A DNA stretch of 51,111 nt from Candidatus Neomicrothrix sp. UBA2131 (lineage in GTDB: Bacteria > Actinomycetota > Acidimicrobiia > Acidimicrobiales > MedAcidi-G1): NCBI GenBank assembly GCA_002329075.1, contig DCXR01000043.1:13864-64974 (forward strand), written 5' to 3'. The notes beneath the pieces are model-generated. The model was not told the DNA's origin. It worked only from the letters and a program-made list of their open reading frames with translations, and did not search any database. Below, one piece after another: positions 40,131-47,936 of the stretch. A program made the position numbers and the translations under genes. Within the stretch, counting starts at the first letter, position 1. Each line of letters starts with the position of its first letter.

Positions 40131-42587
40131 TCAGCGTCCCCGGCGACGGCCACCACCGCCGCCGCGATGGGCGGGTGCCGGGTTGCCCAGCTCGCCGTGC
40201 ACGGCCTCGAGTTCGGAGGCGAAGGCGTCCTCGAAGCTGGCCTCGACGACCTCGCCGTTGTCGGCGTCGTCCGACACATCGGAGCCTGCATCGTCGAAGG
40301 GGGCCTCTTCGGCCTCGTCATCGCTGTCCGCGGCCTCGGCGGGTGCGGCCTCGGCGGGTGCGGCCTCGGCGGGTGCGGCCTCGGCGCGCTTCTCGCTGCG
40401 CCTCTCCTCGCGCTGGGGTGCGTCACCAGCGGGCTTGAGGGAGATCTTGCCGTTGGGGTCGACGTCCTCGACCACCACCTCGATCTCCTGGCCCAGTTCC
40501 AGCACATCCTCGACCTTGTCGATGCGCTTGCCGCCACCCAGCTTCGAGATGTGCACCAGGCCGTCACGGCCCGGAAGGATGTTGACGAACGCACCGAACT
40601 TGGTGATGTTGACCACCTTGCCCTGGTACACCGCCCCGACCTCAGCGGTGGGCGGATCCACGATCAGCATGATCTGGCGCGTGGCCTCCTCGACCTGGGC
40701 GATGTCAGACGAGGCGACCGACACGATGCCGACCATCCCGTCGTCGTCGACGCTGATGTCGGCGCCGGTCTCGGCCTGGATGGTGTTGATCATCTTTCCC
40801 TTGGGGCCGATGACCTCGCCGATCTTCTCGACCGGGATCTCGAAGCTCTTGATCTTGGGGGCGTGCTCGCCGACCTCTGGCCGCGGCTCGGGGATGGCTC
40901 CGGCCATGACCTCGAGGATCGCCAGGCGGGCCTCCTTGGCCTGGTTCAGGGCAGCCGCCAACACGTCGGCGGGGATTCCGTCGATCTTGGTGTCGAGTTG
41001 AAGCGCCGTCACGAACTCGGACGTGCCGGCCACCTTGAAGTCCATGTCACCGAAGGCATCCTCGGCGCCGAGGATGTCGGTCAGCGTCACGTACTGGCCC
41101 TCGTGGTACACGAGGCCCATGGCGATGCCGGCCACCGCCGCCTTGATCGGCACACCGGCGTCCATCATCGACAGCGACGACGAGCAGACCGAACCCATCG
41201 AGGTCGAACCGTTCGACGACAGCACCTCGGAGACGAGGCGCAGCGTGTAGGGGAACTCCTCGAAGCTCGGCACGACCGGGAACAGGGCACGCTCGGCGAG
41301 CGCACCATGGCCGATCTCTCGGCGCTTCGGACCCCGCATGAAGCCGGTCTCGCCCGTCGAGAACGGCGGGAAGTTGTAGTGGTGCATGAAGCGCTTGCGG
41401 GTGATCGGGTCGATGCCGTCGATCATCTGGTCCATGCGGCCGGTTCCCAGGGTGGTGAAGTTCAGTACCTGGGTCTCGCCACGCTGGAACAGGCCCGAAC
41501 CGTGGGCGGTCGGGATGACCCCGACATCCGACGAAATGGTCCGGAGGTCTGCAGTCCCACGACCGTCGATGCGCATGCCGTCGGAAAGGATCCGCTCACG
41601 GACGGCGGCCTTGGTGATCGACCGGATGGCGCCCTTGATCTGCTGTTCGGCACCGTCGACGTCGGCAAACTGCGGCGCCAACTCCTCGATCAGGGCGGCC
41701 TTGACTGCGGCCTCGGCATCGCCACGCTCGGTCTTGTCGGCAATGGTCTGGCTCTCGGCGATGCGCTCACGGCCTGCGGCGTCGACAGCGGCGAGGACCT
41801 CGTCGCTGTAGTCGGTCGTCACCGTGTAGGACATCTGCTCCGGTGCGCCGACCAGGGCCACCAGCTCGTGCTGGAGCTCGATGACCTCGCGTATGTACTG
41901 CTTGGAGAACTCGAGGCCGTCGGCCAGCACGGCCTCGTCGACCTTGGGTGCTCCGGCCTCGTAGACGTCCCACGTGGCGGCGGTACCACCGGCCTCGACC
42001 ATCATCACGGCGACGTCGCCGTCGTCGTTGATGCGCCCGGCCACGACCATCTCGAACGCCGAGTCGGCGCCCTCCTCGTAGGTCGGGTGGGCGATCCACT
42101 CGCCTGCGGCGGACCAGGCGATCCGCGCTGCGCCGACCGGACCGTCGAACGGAATGCCCGACAGCTTCAGTGCGACCGAGGCGGCGTTGAGCGCCAGCAC
42201 GTCGTAGGGGTTCTCCATGTCGGCGCCCAAGATGGTGCCGACGATGTGGACCTCGTTGCGGTACCCGTCCGGGAACATCGGCCGCAGCGGGCGGTCGATG
42301 AGGCGGCAGGTGAGGATCGCCGACTCGGGCGCACGGCCCTCACGACGGAAGAACGAACCGGGGATCTTGCCCGCGGCGTACATGCGCTCTTCGATGTCGA
42401 CCGTGAGCGGGAAGAAGTCCGCTCCCGGACGTGGCGACTTGGCGCCGGTGGCCGTCACGAGGACGGTGGTGTCGCCGAGCTGTGCAAGCACGGCACCGCC
42501 GGCCAGACCGGCGAGGCGACCGGTCTCGAAGGAGACGGCCTTGTCGGTCCCGCTGAAGGTATGCGAGACACTCTGGGGGTTATTCAT
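40131..42587 (-). CDS. pnp: Polyribonucleotide nucleotidyltransferase (PNPase)
   Basis: An 818-residue phosphorolytic 3'-5' exoribonuclease. Two RNase PH domains are present: GGAVLAQLGDTTVLVTAT, FFRREGRAPE and RLIDRPLRPMFP in the first; GSGLFQRGETQ, MHHYNFPPFSTGE, GRREIGHG-type RREIGHGALAERAL and SNGSTSMGSVC with the catalytic Asp in MDFKVAGT in the second. A KH domain (EKIGEVIGPKGKMINTIQAE) and an S1 domain (VGAVYQGKVVNITKFGAFVNI) follow. An acidic tail with repeated AEAAP units ends in a Gly/Arg patch. The start ATG 42587 has AAGGA 9 bases upstream. Confidence 0.97.
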   Translation of the reverse strand: MNNPQSVSHTFSGTDKAVSFETGRLAGLAGGAVLAQLGDTTVLVTATGAKSPRPGADFFPLTVDIEERMYAAGKIPGSFFRREGRAPESAILTCRLIDRPLRPMFPDGYRNEVHIVGTILGADMENPYDVLALNAASVALKLSGIPFDGPVGAARIAWSAAGEWIAHPTYEEGADSAFEMVVAGRINDDGDVAVMMVEAGGTAATWDVYEAGAPKVDEAVLADGLEFSKQYIREVIELQHELVALVGAPEQMSYTVTTDYSDEVLAAVDAAGRERIAESQTIADKTERGDAEAAVKAALIEELAPQFADVDGAEQQIKGAIRSITKAAVRERILSDGMRIDGRGTADLRTISSDVGVIPTAHGSGLFQRGETQVLNFTTLGTGRMDQMIDGIDPITRKRFMHHYNFPPFSTGETGFMRGPKRREIGHGALAERALFPVVPSFEEFPYTLRLVSEVLSSNGSTSMGSVCSSSLSMMDAGVPIKAAVAGIAMGLVYHEGQYVTLTDILGAEDAFGDMDFKVAGTSEFVTALQLDTKIDGIPADVLAAALNQAKEARLAILEVMAGAIPEPRPEVGEHAPKIKSFEIPVEKIGEVIGPKGKMINTIQAETGADISVDDDGMVGIVSVASSDIAQVEEATRQIMLIVDPPTAEVGAVYQGKVVNITKFGAFVNILPGRDGLVHISKLGGGKRIDKVEDVLELGQEIEVVVEDVDPNGKISLKPAGDAPQREERRSEKRAEAAPAEAAPAEAAPAEAADSDDEAEEAPFDDAGSDVSDDADNGEVVEASFEDAFASELEAVHGELGNPAPAHRGGGGGRRRGR
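40331..40386 (-). repeat. 15-bp tandem repeat in the PNPase tail
   Basis: Three to four almost identical 15-base units (CGGCCTCGGCGGGTG on the plus strand) encode AEAAP pentapeptides in the low-complexity C-terminal tail. Confidence 0.85.
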
Positions 42588-42786
42588 GGATGTTTTTCCT
42601 TGTCTTGTTTCGAACCACGGAGGTCACTCCCCCGTGGCGGTTCAATGACGACGTACGGCAAATGCCGTCCGGCATCGTCGATCAGGTTGTCGGTGGTCCC
42701 GTGATTCCGGTGGTCCGGTTGAACCGGGTGGTGACGTTCCCGACGCATCACGGACGGACCCTGGGTCGTCCGGTGCGGGTACTTCG
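42588..42786 (-). promoter_or_regulatory. rpsO-pnp intergenic leader with a 9-bp hairpin
   Basis: The 199 bases between rpsO and pnp hold a hairpin at 42637-42615 (CCACGGGGG/CCTCCGTGG with one G-U pair, 5-base loop), 28 bases upstream of the pnp start, plus weaker inverted repeats such as CCGGTTCAACCGG. PNPase commonly autoregulates through such a leader stem. Here the structure is seen and the regulation inferred. Confidence 0.5.
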
Positions 42787-43056
42787 CTAGCGCCTGAGCC
42801 CCAACTTGGAGATGATCCCCCGATAGCGCTCCACGTCGTTGTTCCTGACGTAGTCGAGCAACCGTCGGCGCCTACCCACGATCTGCAAGAGGCCCCGCCG
42901 GCTGTGATGGTCCTTCTTGTGGACCTTCAGGTGCTCGGTGAGGTGGGTGATTCGATCGCTGAGCAGTGCAATCTGCACTTCGGGAGAACCGGTATCGGTC
43001 TCGTGCAACTTGTACTCGGTGATCGTGTCGCCCTTGGGCGGCAGGTTGGTCGGCAT
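42787..43056 (-). CDS. rpsO: 30S ribosomal protein S15
   Basis: An 89-residue uS15 with the expected four-helix sequence: DTGSPEVQIALLSDRITHLTEHL, KKDHHSRRGLLQIVGRRRRLLDYV and YRGIISKLGLRR, containing the 16S rRNA-binding residues. The start ATG 43056 gives the standard length. A leader of about 114 bases separates it from a TAGCCT box. It is followed by pnp, the conserved order. Confidence 0.97.
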   Translation of the reverse strand: MPTNLPPKGDTITEYKLHETDTGSPEVQIALLSDRITHLTEHLKVHKKDHHSRRGLLQIVGRRRRLLDYVRNNDVERYRGIISKLGLRR

Positions 43057-43182
43057 GGATTCCTCGGGTGTCGGACCCGGCCTCTTGGCACGCAATGCGT
43101 TGCCGGAAGCCATTCGGCGGGCCGGAGGGTTCCTGATCCGACCCGAACGACCCGGTCGGGTCGTCCTCGGGGTGCAAGGCTA
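43057..43182 (-). promoter_or_regulatory. rpsO promoter and structured leader
   Basis: TAGCCT (43182-43177) is the likely -10. The ~114-base leader contains ACGACCC/GGGTCGT (43164-43147), a perfect 7-bp stem with a 4-base loop. S15 leaders are often autoregulatory, but I cannot match this to a described class. Confidence 0.4.
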
Positions 43183-43233
43183 GCGGTACTTCGGCAAACG
43201 ACCACCCGGGGGTGCCGGCCATCGCCCGACGCC

Positions 43234-43239
43234 TACGCT
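43234..43239 (+). promoter_or_regulatory. Leaderless-type -10 box of the VOC gene
   Basis: TACGCT with 6 bases to ATG 43246. Confidence 0.55.
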
Positions 43240-43245
43240 CGGGCC

Positions 43246-43485
43246 ATGGCCCCACACGCCGGCAGCCTGACGCACCTGGCCCTTCCCTGTCGGAACCTCG
43301 ACAGCAGGGAGGCCGTGGACGAAGCGGCGCAACGGGGCCGAACCGCCGGGTGCCTCGCCTGGGAACCCGCTGAGCTGTCCCCGCCCGTCGGCTACATTCG
43401 TGCCCTCGCCGACCCCGACGGCAACCTCGTGGAGTTCTCGTTCGGCCAGGACGCGGCTGCCGTTGTCGAGAACCCTCCAGAGTGA
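43246..43485 (+). pseudogene. Shortened VOC (glyoxalase/bleomycin-resistance) family protein
   Basis: A 79-residue frame. Residues 8-20 (LTHLALPCRNLDS) match the first strand of VOC domains, whose next residues should be an AFY-type helix. Instead the sequence passes straight to the late part of the domain (REAVDEAAQRGRTAGCLAWE, PPVGYIRALADPDGNLVEFS), ending as full-length members do. About 60 residues appear to be missing, without frame loss; the join is near 43303-43306. A metal site would be incomplete. A leaderless -10 precedes ATG 43246 and its stop is 10 bases from that of ribH. It may be a true short protein, a decayed gene or an assembly collapse. Confidence 0.55.
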
Positions 43486-43495
43486 CCCGGCCCGA

Positions 43496-43960
43496 TCAAC
43501 CCAACCGTCGAAGCAACTGCACCAACTCGACGGCTGCGTCTGCACAGTCGGCGCCCTTGTCACCCCGGTCGACCGCTGCCCGTTCCACCGCCTGTGCCAG
43601 GTCGTCGGTGGTGAGCACCCCGAAGACCGTTGGCACGCCGGTGTCGAGTCCGACGCGCTGGATGCCCGCTGCCGCCTCGCCGGCCACGTAGTCGAAGTGC
43701 GGGGTCTCGCCCCGGATCACGCACCCCAGGCACACGACCGCATCGACGTCGCCGGACGTCGCCATCGCCCGGGCGGCCAACGGAATCTCGAAGGCACCGG
43801 CGACCCAGGCCAGACCGATGTCCTCGTCGGCCACACCCAGCGCCAACAGGCGGGTCCGGGTGCCGTCGAGCATCTGGACAACGATCGAGTCGTTGAACCG
43901 GGCCGCAACGATGCCGATCCGCAGGCCGGAGCCGTCGAGCGCCACAGAGAGGTCCCTCAT
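43496..43960 (-). CDS. ribH: 6,7-dimethyl-8-ribityllumazine synthase
   Basis: A 154-residue lumazine synthase. Seen are IGIVAARFNDSIV (substrate Phe), WVAGAFEIPLAARAMA, VVCLGCVIRGETPHFDYVAGEAA with the catalytic His, and PTVFGVLTTDD. It condenses the RibB product with the ribitylamino-pyrimidine. ATG 43960 overlaps the ribBA stop (ATGA). It is the last gene of the FMN-riboswitch operon. Confidence 0.96.
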   Translation of the reverse strand: MRDLSVALDGSGLRIGIVAARFNDSIVVQMLDGTRTRLLALGVADEDIGLAWVAGAFEIPLAARAMATSGDVDAVVCLGCVIRGETPHFDYVAGEAAAGIQRVGLDTGVPTVFGVLTTDDLAQAVERAAVDRGDKGADCADAAVELVQLLRRLG

Positions 43961-45180
43961 GTGGCTGCCTCCTGCTGGCCGTCGTCGAGCAGGTGGCCCA
44001 TCCGTGTGCGCTTGGTCTCGAGGTAGCGGAGGTTCTCGGAATGGGGCGTGGTCCGCAACGGCTCCCGGCCGACGATCTTGAGCCCGTACCCCTCGAGGCC
44101 CCCGTACTTGACCGGATTGTTGGTCATGAGCCGCATCTGCGTGAGCCCGAGGTCGGACAGGATCTGGGCACCCACCCCGTATTCGCGGGAGTCGACCGGC
44201 AGGCCCTGGCTGAGGTTGGCGTCGACGGTGTCGAGGCCCTCGTCCTGGAGCTCGTAGGCGCGCAGCTTGTGGCCGATCCCGATACCGCGCCCCTCGTGGC
44301 CCCGGAGGTAGACGACCACGCCGACCCCCTCACCACCCACCTTCTCGAGGGCGGCATCGAGCTGTGACCCGCAGTCACAGCGGATCGAGCCGAGGAGGTC
44401 ACCTGTGAGGCACTCGGAGTGCACCCTCACGAGGGGAGCATCGACGGAGGCGAGGTCACCGAGCACGTATGCGACGTGCTCGTCACCGTCGAGCGTGGAT
44501 CGGTATGCGTGGGCGGTGAAGTCCCCGTACTTCGTGGGGATGCGGGCCGATGCGAAGTGCTCGACCAACTTCTCGTGCCTGCGTCGGTAGCGGATGAGGT
44601 CGGCAATCGAAATGAGGCAGAGGCCGTGCTCTTCGCCGAATTCGACCAACTCGGGCAGGCGCGCCATGGTGCCGTCGTCGTTCACGATCTCGCAGAGCAC
44701 GCCCACCAGTTCCCGGTCGGCGAGGGCACACAGGTCGACGCCGGCCTCTGTGTGACCGGCCCGCTTCAACACACCACCGGACCTTGCACGCAGGGGGAAG
44801 ATGTGGCCCGGACGGGCGAACTCACCCCGGACGCGATCCGGGTCGGCGAGAGCGTTGACGGTGAGTGAGCGGTCATGTGCCGAGATGCCCGTTGTGGTCC
44901 CCTCCACCAGGTCCACCGAGACCGTGAACGCCGTGCGCATCGACTCGGTGTTGTCGACCACCATGAGGGGCAGGTCGAGGGCGTCGGCACGCTCGTCGGA
45001 CATCGGGGAACAGATGACACCGCTCGTCTGGCGGATCATGAACGCCATCTTCTCGGGCGTCATCGCATCGGCGGCGATGATGAGGTCGCCCTCGTTCTCG
45101 CGGTCCTCGTCGTCGACGACCACGAGGAACTCACCGCGTGCAAACGCCTCGACGGCAACGTCGATCGGGGTGAACGGCAT
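43957..45180 (-). CDS. ribBA: Bifunctional 3,4-dihydroxy-2-butanone-4-phosphate synthase / GTP cyclohydrolase II
   Basis: A 407-residue fusion. The N-terminal RibB half has VVDDEDRENEGDLI, MTPEKMAFMIRQTSG, AHDRSLT, RPGHIFPL and GHTEAGVDLC. The C-terminal RibA half has VHSECLTGDLLGSIRCDCGSQL with the zinc cysteines, YLRGHEGRGIGI and LMTNNPVKYGGLEGYGL. It provides both starting blocks of riboflavin. The ATG 45180 overlaps the ribE stop. Confidence 0.97.
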   Translation of the reverse strand: MPFTPIDVAVEAFARGEFLVVVDDEDRENEGDLIIAADAMTPEKMAFMIRQTSGVICSPMSDERADALDLPLMVVDNTESMRTAFTVSVDLVEGTTTGISAHDRSLTVNALADPDRVRGEFARPGHIFPLRARSGGVLKRAGHTEAGVDLCALADRELVGVLCEIVNDDGTMARLPELVEFGEEHGLCLISIADLIRYRRRHEKLVEHFASARIPTKYGDFTAHAYRSTLDGDEHVAYVLGDLASVDAPLVRVHSECLTGDLLGSIRCDCGSQLDAALEKVGGEGVGVVVYLRGHEGRGIGIGHKLRAYELQDEGLDTVDANLSQGLPVDSREYGVGAQILSDLGLTQMRLMTNNPVKYGGLEGYGLKIVGREPLRTTPHSENLRYLETKRTRMGHLLDDGQQEAAT

Positions 45181-45827
45181 CAGATCCGACCTCCCGCGTC
45201 GGTCAACCGGTCGTTCGGCAACCGGTCCGCTGCCATGAGCCCTGCGACGTAGCGGGCGATGACGTCCACCTCCACATTCAACCGGTCGCCGACGACCCGA
45301 CGACCGAGGGTGGTGACCTCGAGCGTGTGGGGGACGACGGCGATGTCGAACGTGGCGCCCTCGACCGCAGCGACGGTCAGGCTGATGCCGTCGAGTGCCA
45401 CCGAGCCCTTCTCGACTATCTGTCCCGCCAGGGCACCGGGAAGCCGGAAGGTCAGCCGCCGGGAACCATCGACGTGCTCGTGGACGGACTCGAGTTCGGT
45501 CACCGCATCGACATGTCCCTGGACGATGTGTCCACCGAAGCGGCCGTCGGCCCGCATCGGACGCTCGAGGTTCACGGAATCGCCTTCTGCCGATCCGCCC
45601 AGGGTCGTGCGGTCGAGGGTCTCGGGAACGGCGTCGGCGGCAAACCAGGCACCTTGGTCGTCTGCGCCGAACTCGGTGACGGTGAGGCAACAGCCGTCGA
45701 CGGCAATGGAGGAACCCGTGGAGACGTCGTCGAGCACGACGCCGGCGCCCACGACGAGGCGTCGGCCGTCACCGTTGTCATGCGCCGAGCGCACGAAGCC
45801 GGTCTCCTCGACGATGCCGGTGAACAT
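45180..45827 (-). CDS. ribE: Riboflavin synthase alpha chain
   Basis: A 215-residue two-fold repeated lumazine-binding protein that dismutates lumazine to riboflavin. It starts with the invariant MFTGIVEETG. Each half has a barrel signature: SIAVDGCCLTVTEF and SVALDGISLTVAAVEG. GGHIVQGHVD is between, and LEVTTLG is near the end. The start ATG 45827 follows GAGGAA. First gene behind the FMN riboswitch. No ribD deaminase is in this operon. Confidence 0.96.
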   Translation of the reverse strand: MFTGIVEETGFVRSAHDNGDGRRLVVGAGVVLDDVSTGSSIAVDGCCLTVTEFGADDQGAWFAADAVPETLDRTTLGGSAEGDSVNLERPMRADGRFGGHIVQGHVDAVTELESVHEHVDGSRRLTFRLPGALAGQIVEKGSVALDGISLTVAAVEGATFDIAVVPHTLEVTTLGRRVVGDRLNVEVDVIARYVAGLMAADRLPNDRLTDAGGRI

Positions 45828-46187
45828 GTGGCAGGTTCCTCGAATGGTCGTGCCCCGGGGTGACACGACGGGAGCAGCGGGAAGGGACGGTCGGACATGC
45901 CGGCCCGTGGGGCCGAGGCGTCGTCGCTTCGCTTCCTGTGCCCTCTCCCATCCGGACTTTGACCGTCGGCCCAGGACTCGCACCTGATCGGCCCCCGACC
46001 CGCCCCGAAGGGAACGCCGGGGGTTCGCGGGCTGTGCCATTGCCCCGAATCCGGACTCCGGAAACGGGACGGAGGCTCACCGCCGGTCGGGACTTTCACC
46101 CAACCCCGAGGACTCTGTTGTCGGTACCGGACGGGTGGTCCGGCCCGACCACCCTACCGGTCGCCGACCTGGGACTGCCTGTCCGCC
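45828..46187 (-). promoter_or_regulatory. Riboflavin operon leader: promoter region and expression platform (360 bases, no gene)
   Basis: This non-coding stretch lies between the TauE-like gene and ribE. Candidate -10 boxes on the minus strand are TAGGGT (46156-46151) and TACCGA (46130-46125). The FMN aptamer occupies 45943-46116. Between aptamer and ribE, GGCCC/GGGCC and GTG...CAC inverted repeats could act as the expression platform covering GAGGAA at the ribE start. No additional reading frame seems real. Confidence 0.6.
45943..46116 (-). promoter_or_regulatory. FMN riboswitch (RFN element)
   Basis: Minus-strand reading shows the RFN consensus blocks in order. GGGTGAAAGTCCCGACCGGC and GGTGAGCC come first, a variable arm is followed by AGCCCGCGA, another variable arm by GATCAGGTGCGAGTCCTGG, and GCCGACGGTCAAAGTCCGGA then TGGGAGAGGG close it. 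FMN binding should repress the ribE-ribBA-ribH operon. Confidence 0.96.
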
Positions 46188-46931
46188 CTACCAGAGGCCG
46201 AGAAGGCGACCAGCCAACCCGAGTACAGCCACTACGAGCACGGGGCGCACCAGCCTTTCGCCACCACCGACCGTCAAATGGGCTCCGACGGCGCCACCGA
46301 CGCCGAAGCCGAGTGCGAGGACGAGCGCCGGTCCCCAGTCGACGCGGCCGCCAACGATGAACACCGGTAGCGCCGTGAGGGTGATGGCGAAGATCACCAG
46401 CACCTTGACACTGTTGGCAACCACCAGGTCGAGACCCGATCGGGACAACGCCAACACCAGCAGCAGCCCGATTCCCGCCTGGAAGGCACCCCCGTAGCAA
46501 CCCACGCAGAAGAACACGATGGCCATGACCGACGTGGGCCAGGCCGCCGGACCTTCCGCCGCCTGCGGCACCTTCGGAGGCCGCAGGGCGAGCAGCAGCA
46601 ACGGCACCATCAGGATCCCGAATGCCCGTTCGAAGGTCTCGTCCGCCAGGCGGGAGACGAGTGTCGACCCGGTCAGCGATCCGGCGACGACCGGGAGGAG
46701 GACCGGCAGCATCCGCGACACCCCGGAAACGCCCAACCTGCGGAACGACACCGCCGCCATCGTGGCGGAAGCGAGGATCCCCACCCGGTTCGAACCGTTC
46801 GCCACGTTCCCCGGCACACCCGCCAGGACGAGCAGCGGCACGGTCAGCATCGAGCCGCCCCCGGCCATCGTGTTCACAGTGCCGGCCACCAGCCCGCCGA
46901 CCATCAACAGGACGATGTCCGATGGGTCCAT
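46188..46931 (-). CDS. TauE/SafE-type membrane permease
   Basis: A 247-residue membrane protein with about eight hydrophobic helices in two repeats: GGLVAGTVNTMAGGGSMLTVPLLV with the typical GGGS glycine cluster in the first helix, and the second-half counterpart GCYGGAFQAGIGLLLVLAL. The family exports sulfite, sulfoacetate or similar organic anions, or takes them up. ATG 46931 lies 3 bases after the ribF stop, so it follows ribF in an operon. The substrate is unknown; a flavin-related transport role is only a guess from the neighbourhood. Confidence 0.88.
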   Translation of the reverse strand: MDPSDIVLLMVGGLVAGTVNTMAGGGSMLTVPLLVLAGVPGNVANGSNRVGILASATMAAVSFRRLGVSGVSRMLPVLLPVVAGSLTGSTLVSRLADETFERAFGILMVPLLLLALRPPKVPQAAEGPAAWPTSVMAIVFFCVGCYGGAFQAGIGLLLVLALSRSGLDLVVANSVKVLVIFAITLTALPVFIVGGRVDWGPALVLALGFGVGGAVGAHLTVGGGERLVRPVLVVAVLGLAGRLLGLW

Positions 46932-46934
46932 CGG

Positions 46935-47882
46935 TCAGGCCAGGACGGAACGTGCGGCGGCCACATCCAGTTGGAGTTGTTCCACGAGCCCGTCGAGACC
47001 GTCGAACACCTGCTGCGGTCGCAGCAGCTCCACGAAGCGCACCCGAACCGACTCACCGTAGAGGTCCCCGTCGAAGTCCAGGAGGTGTGCCTCGAGGAGC
47101 AGGTCGCCGTCGTCGTAGAAGTGCGGCCGCGTTCCGAGCGAGATCGCAGTGGCATGGACCGAGCCGTCCGCACGCTCGAACCACCCGGCATAGACACCGT
47201 CCTCTGGCAGCAGGATCGACCCGTCGACCCTGACGTTGGCCGTGGGAAAGCCCAACTCCCGGCCACGGCCGTCACCCCGATCGACCTCCCCCCGGACCTC
47301 GTAGGGACGGCCCAGCATGGCGTTCGCCCGCCTGAGGTCACCTCGCGAGAGGGCCCGCCGGATGAACGTGGACGAGACCTGCTGGTGGTCGCGTGCCGGC
47401 ACACCGTCGAGTCCCACAAGCCCCAGGCCCAGCACCTCGAAGCCGTGCTCGGCCCCCATCGAGCGCAGCAGCGCCACGTTGCCGAGTCGCTGGTAGCCGA
47501 AGTGGAAGTCCTCGCCGACGACCACGACCCTGACCCCCAGACAGCCGATCAGGACCTCGGTGACGAAATCCTCGGCGGTCTCCAACGCCCGTGCCTCGTC
47601 GAACGGGACCACGATCGTGGTGTCGACGGAGGTGGTCGACAACAGTTCGAGCTTCTGGTCCGGGTCCGTCAACAGCAGGGGCGCCGACTCGGGACGTACG
47701 ACCGATGCCGGGTGCCGATCGAATGTGACGACGGCCGACCGCAGCCCACGCTCGTCGGCAATGCGGCAGACCTCGGTGATGACCTGGCGATGGCCACGGT
47801 GCACGCCGTCGAAGGCACCGATGGTGACCACCGAACCCGGCAAGGTCGAATCGGCGGGCGTCAGCGCTAGGCGGGTCTCCAC
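46935..47882 (-). CDS. ribF: Bifunctional riboflavin kinase / FAD synthetase
   Basis: A 315-residue bifunctional enzyme making FMN and FAD. The N-terminal adenylyltransferase has VVTIGAFDGVHRGH, VTFDRHPASVV, GCLGVRVVVVGEDFHFGYQR and STFIRRALSRGD. The C-terminal kinase has GRELGFPTANV with the PTAN motif, DGVYAGWFE and EAHLLDFDGDLYGE. I choose GTG 47882 because it follows TAGCGT by 7 bases; the GTG at 47891 overlaps that box. It sits next to truB, the conserved order, and is followed by a TauE-like permease. Confidence 0.95.
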   Translation of the reverse strand: METRLALTPADSTLPGSVVTIGAFDGVHRGHRQVITEVCRIADERGLRSAVVTFDRHPASVVRPESAPLLLTDPDQKLELLSTTSVDTTIVVPFDEARALETAEDFVTEVLIGCLGVRVVVVGEDFHFGYQRLGNVALLRSMGAEHGFEVLGLGLVGLDGVPARDHQQVSSTFIRRALSRGDLRRANAMLGRPYEVRGEVDRGDGRGRELGFPTANVRVDGSILLPEDGVYAGWFERADGSVHATAISLGTRPHFYDDGDLLLEAHLLDFDGDLYGESVRVRFVELLRPQQVFDGLDGLVEQLQLDVAAARSVLA

Positions 47883-47889
47883 CGCGCCC

Positions 47890-47895
47890 ACGCTA
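47890..47895 (-). promoter_or_regulatory. Leaderless-type -10 box of ribF
   Basis: TAGCGT on the minus strand with 7 bases to GTG 47882. Confidence 0.55.
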
Positions 47896-47936
47896 CCGAC
47901 CGGGGTGCTGCAGGTCGCCCACCCGGTGGCACCCGC

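Noticed and set aside
38783..40594. Second minus-strand frame of about 600 codons overlapping the M16 peptidase
   Set aside because: Arg/Gly-rich out-of-frame reading of the M16 and pnp genes, with no domain.
40167..42704. Plus-strand frame of over 800 codons opposite pnp
   Set aside because: Antisense to a certain PNPase gene; composition is typical of shadow frames.
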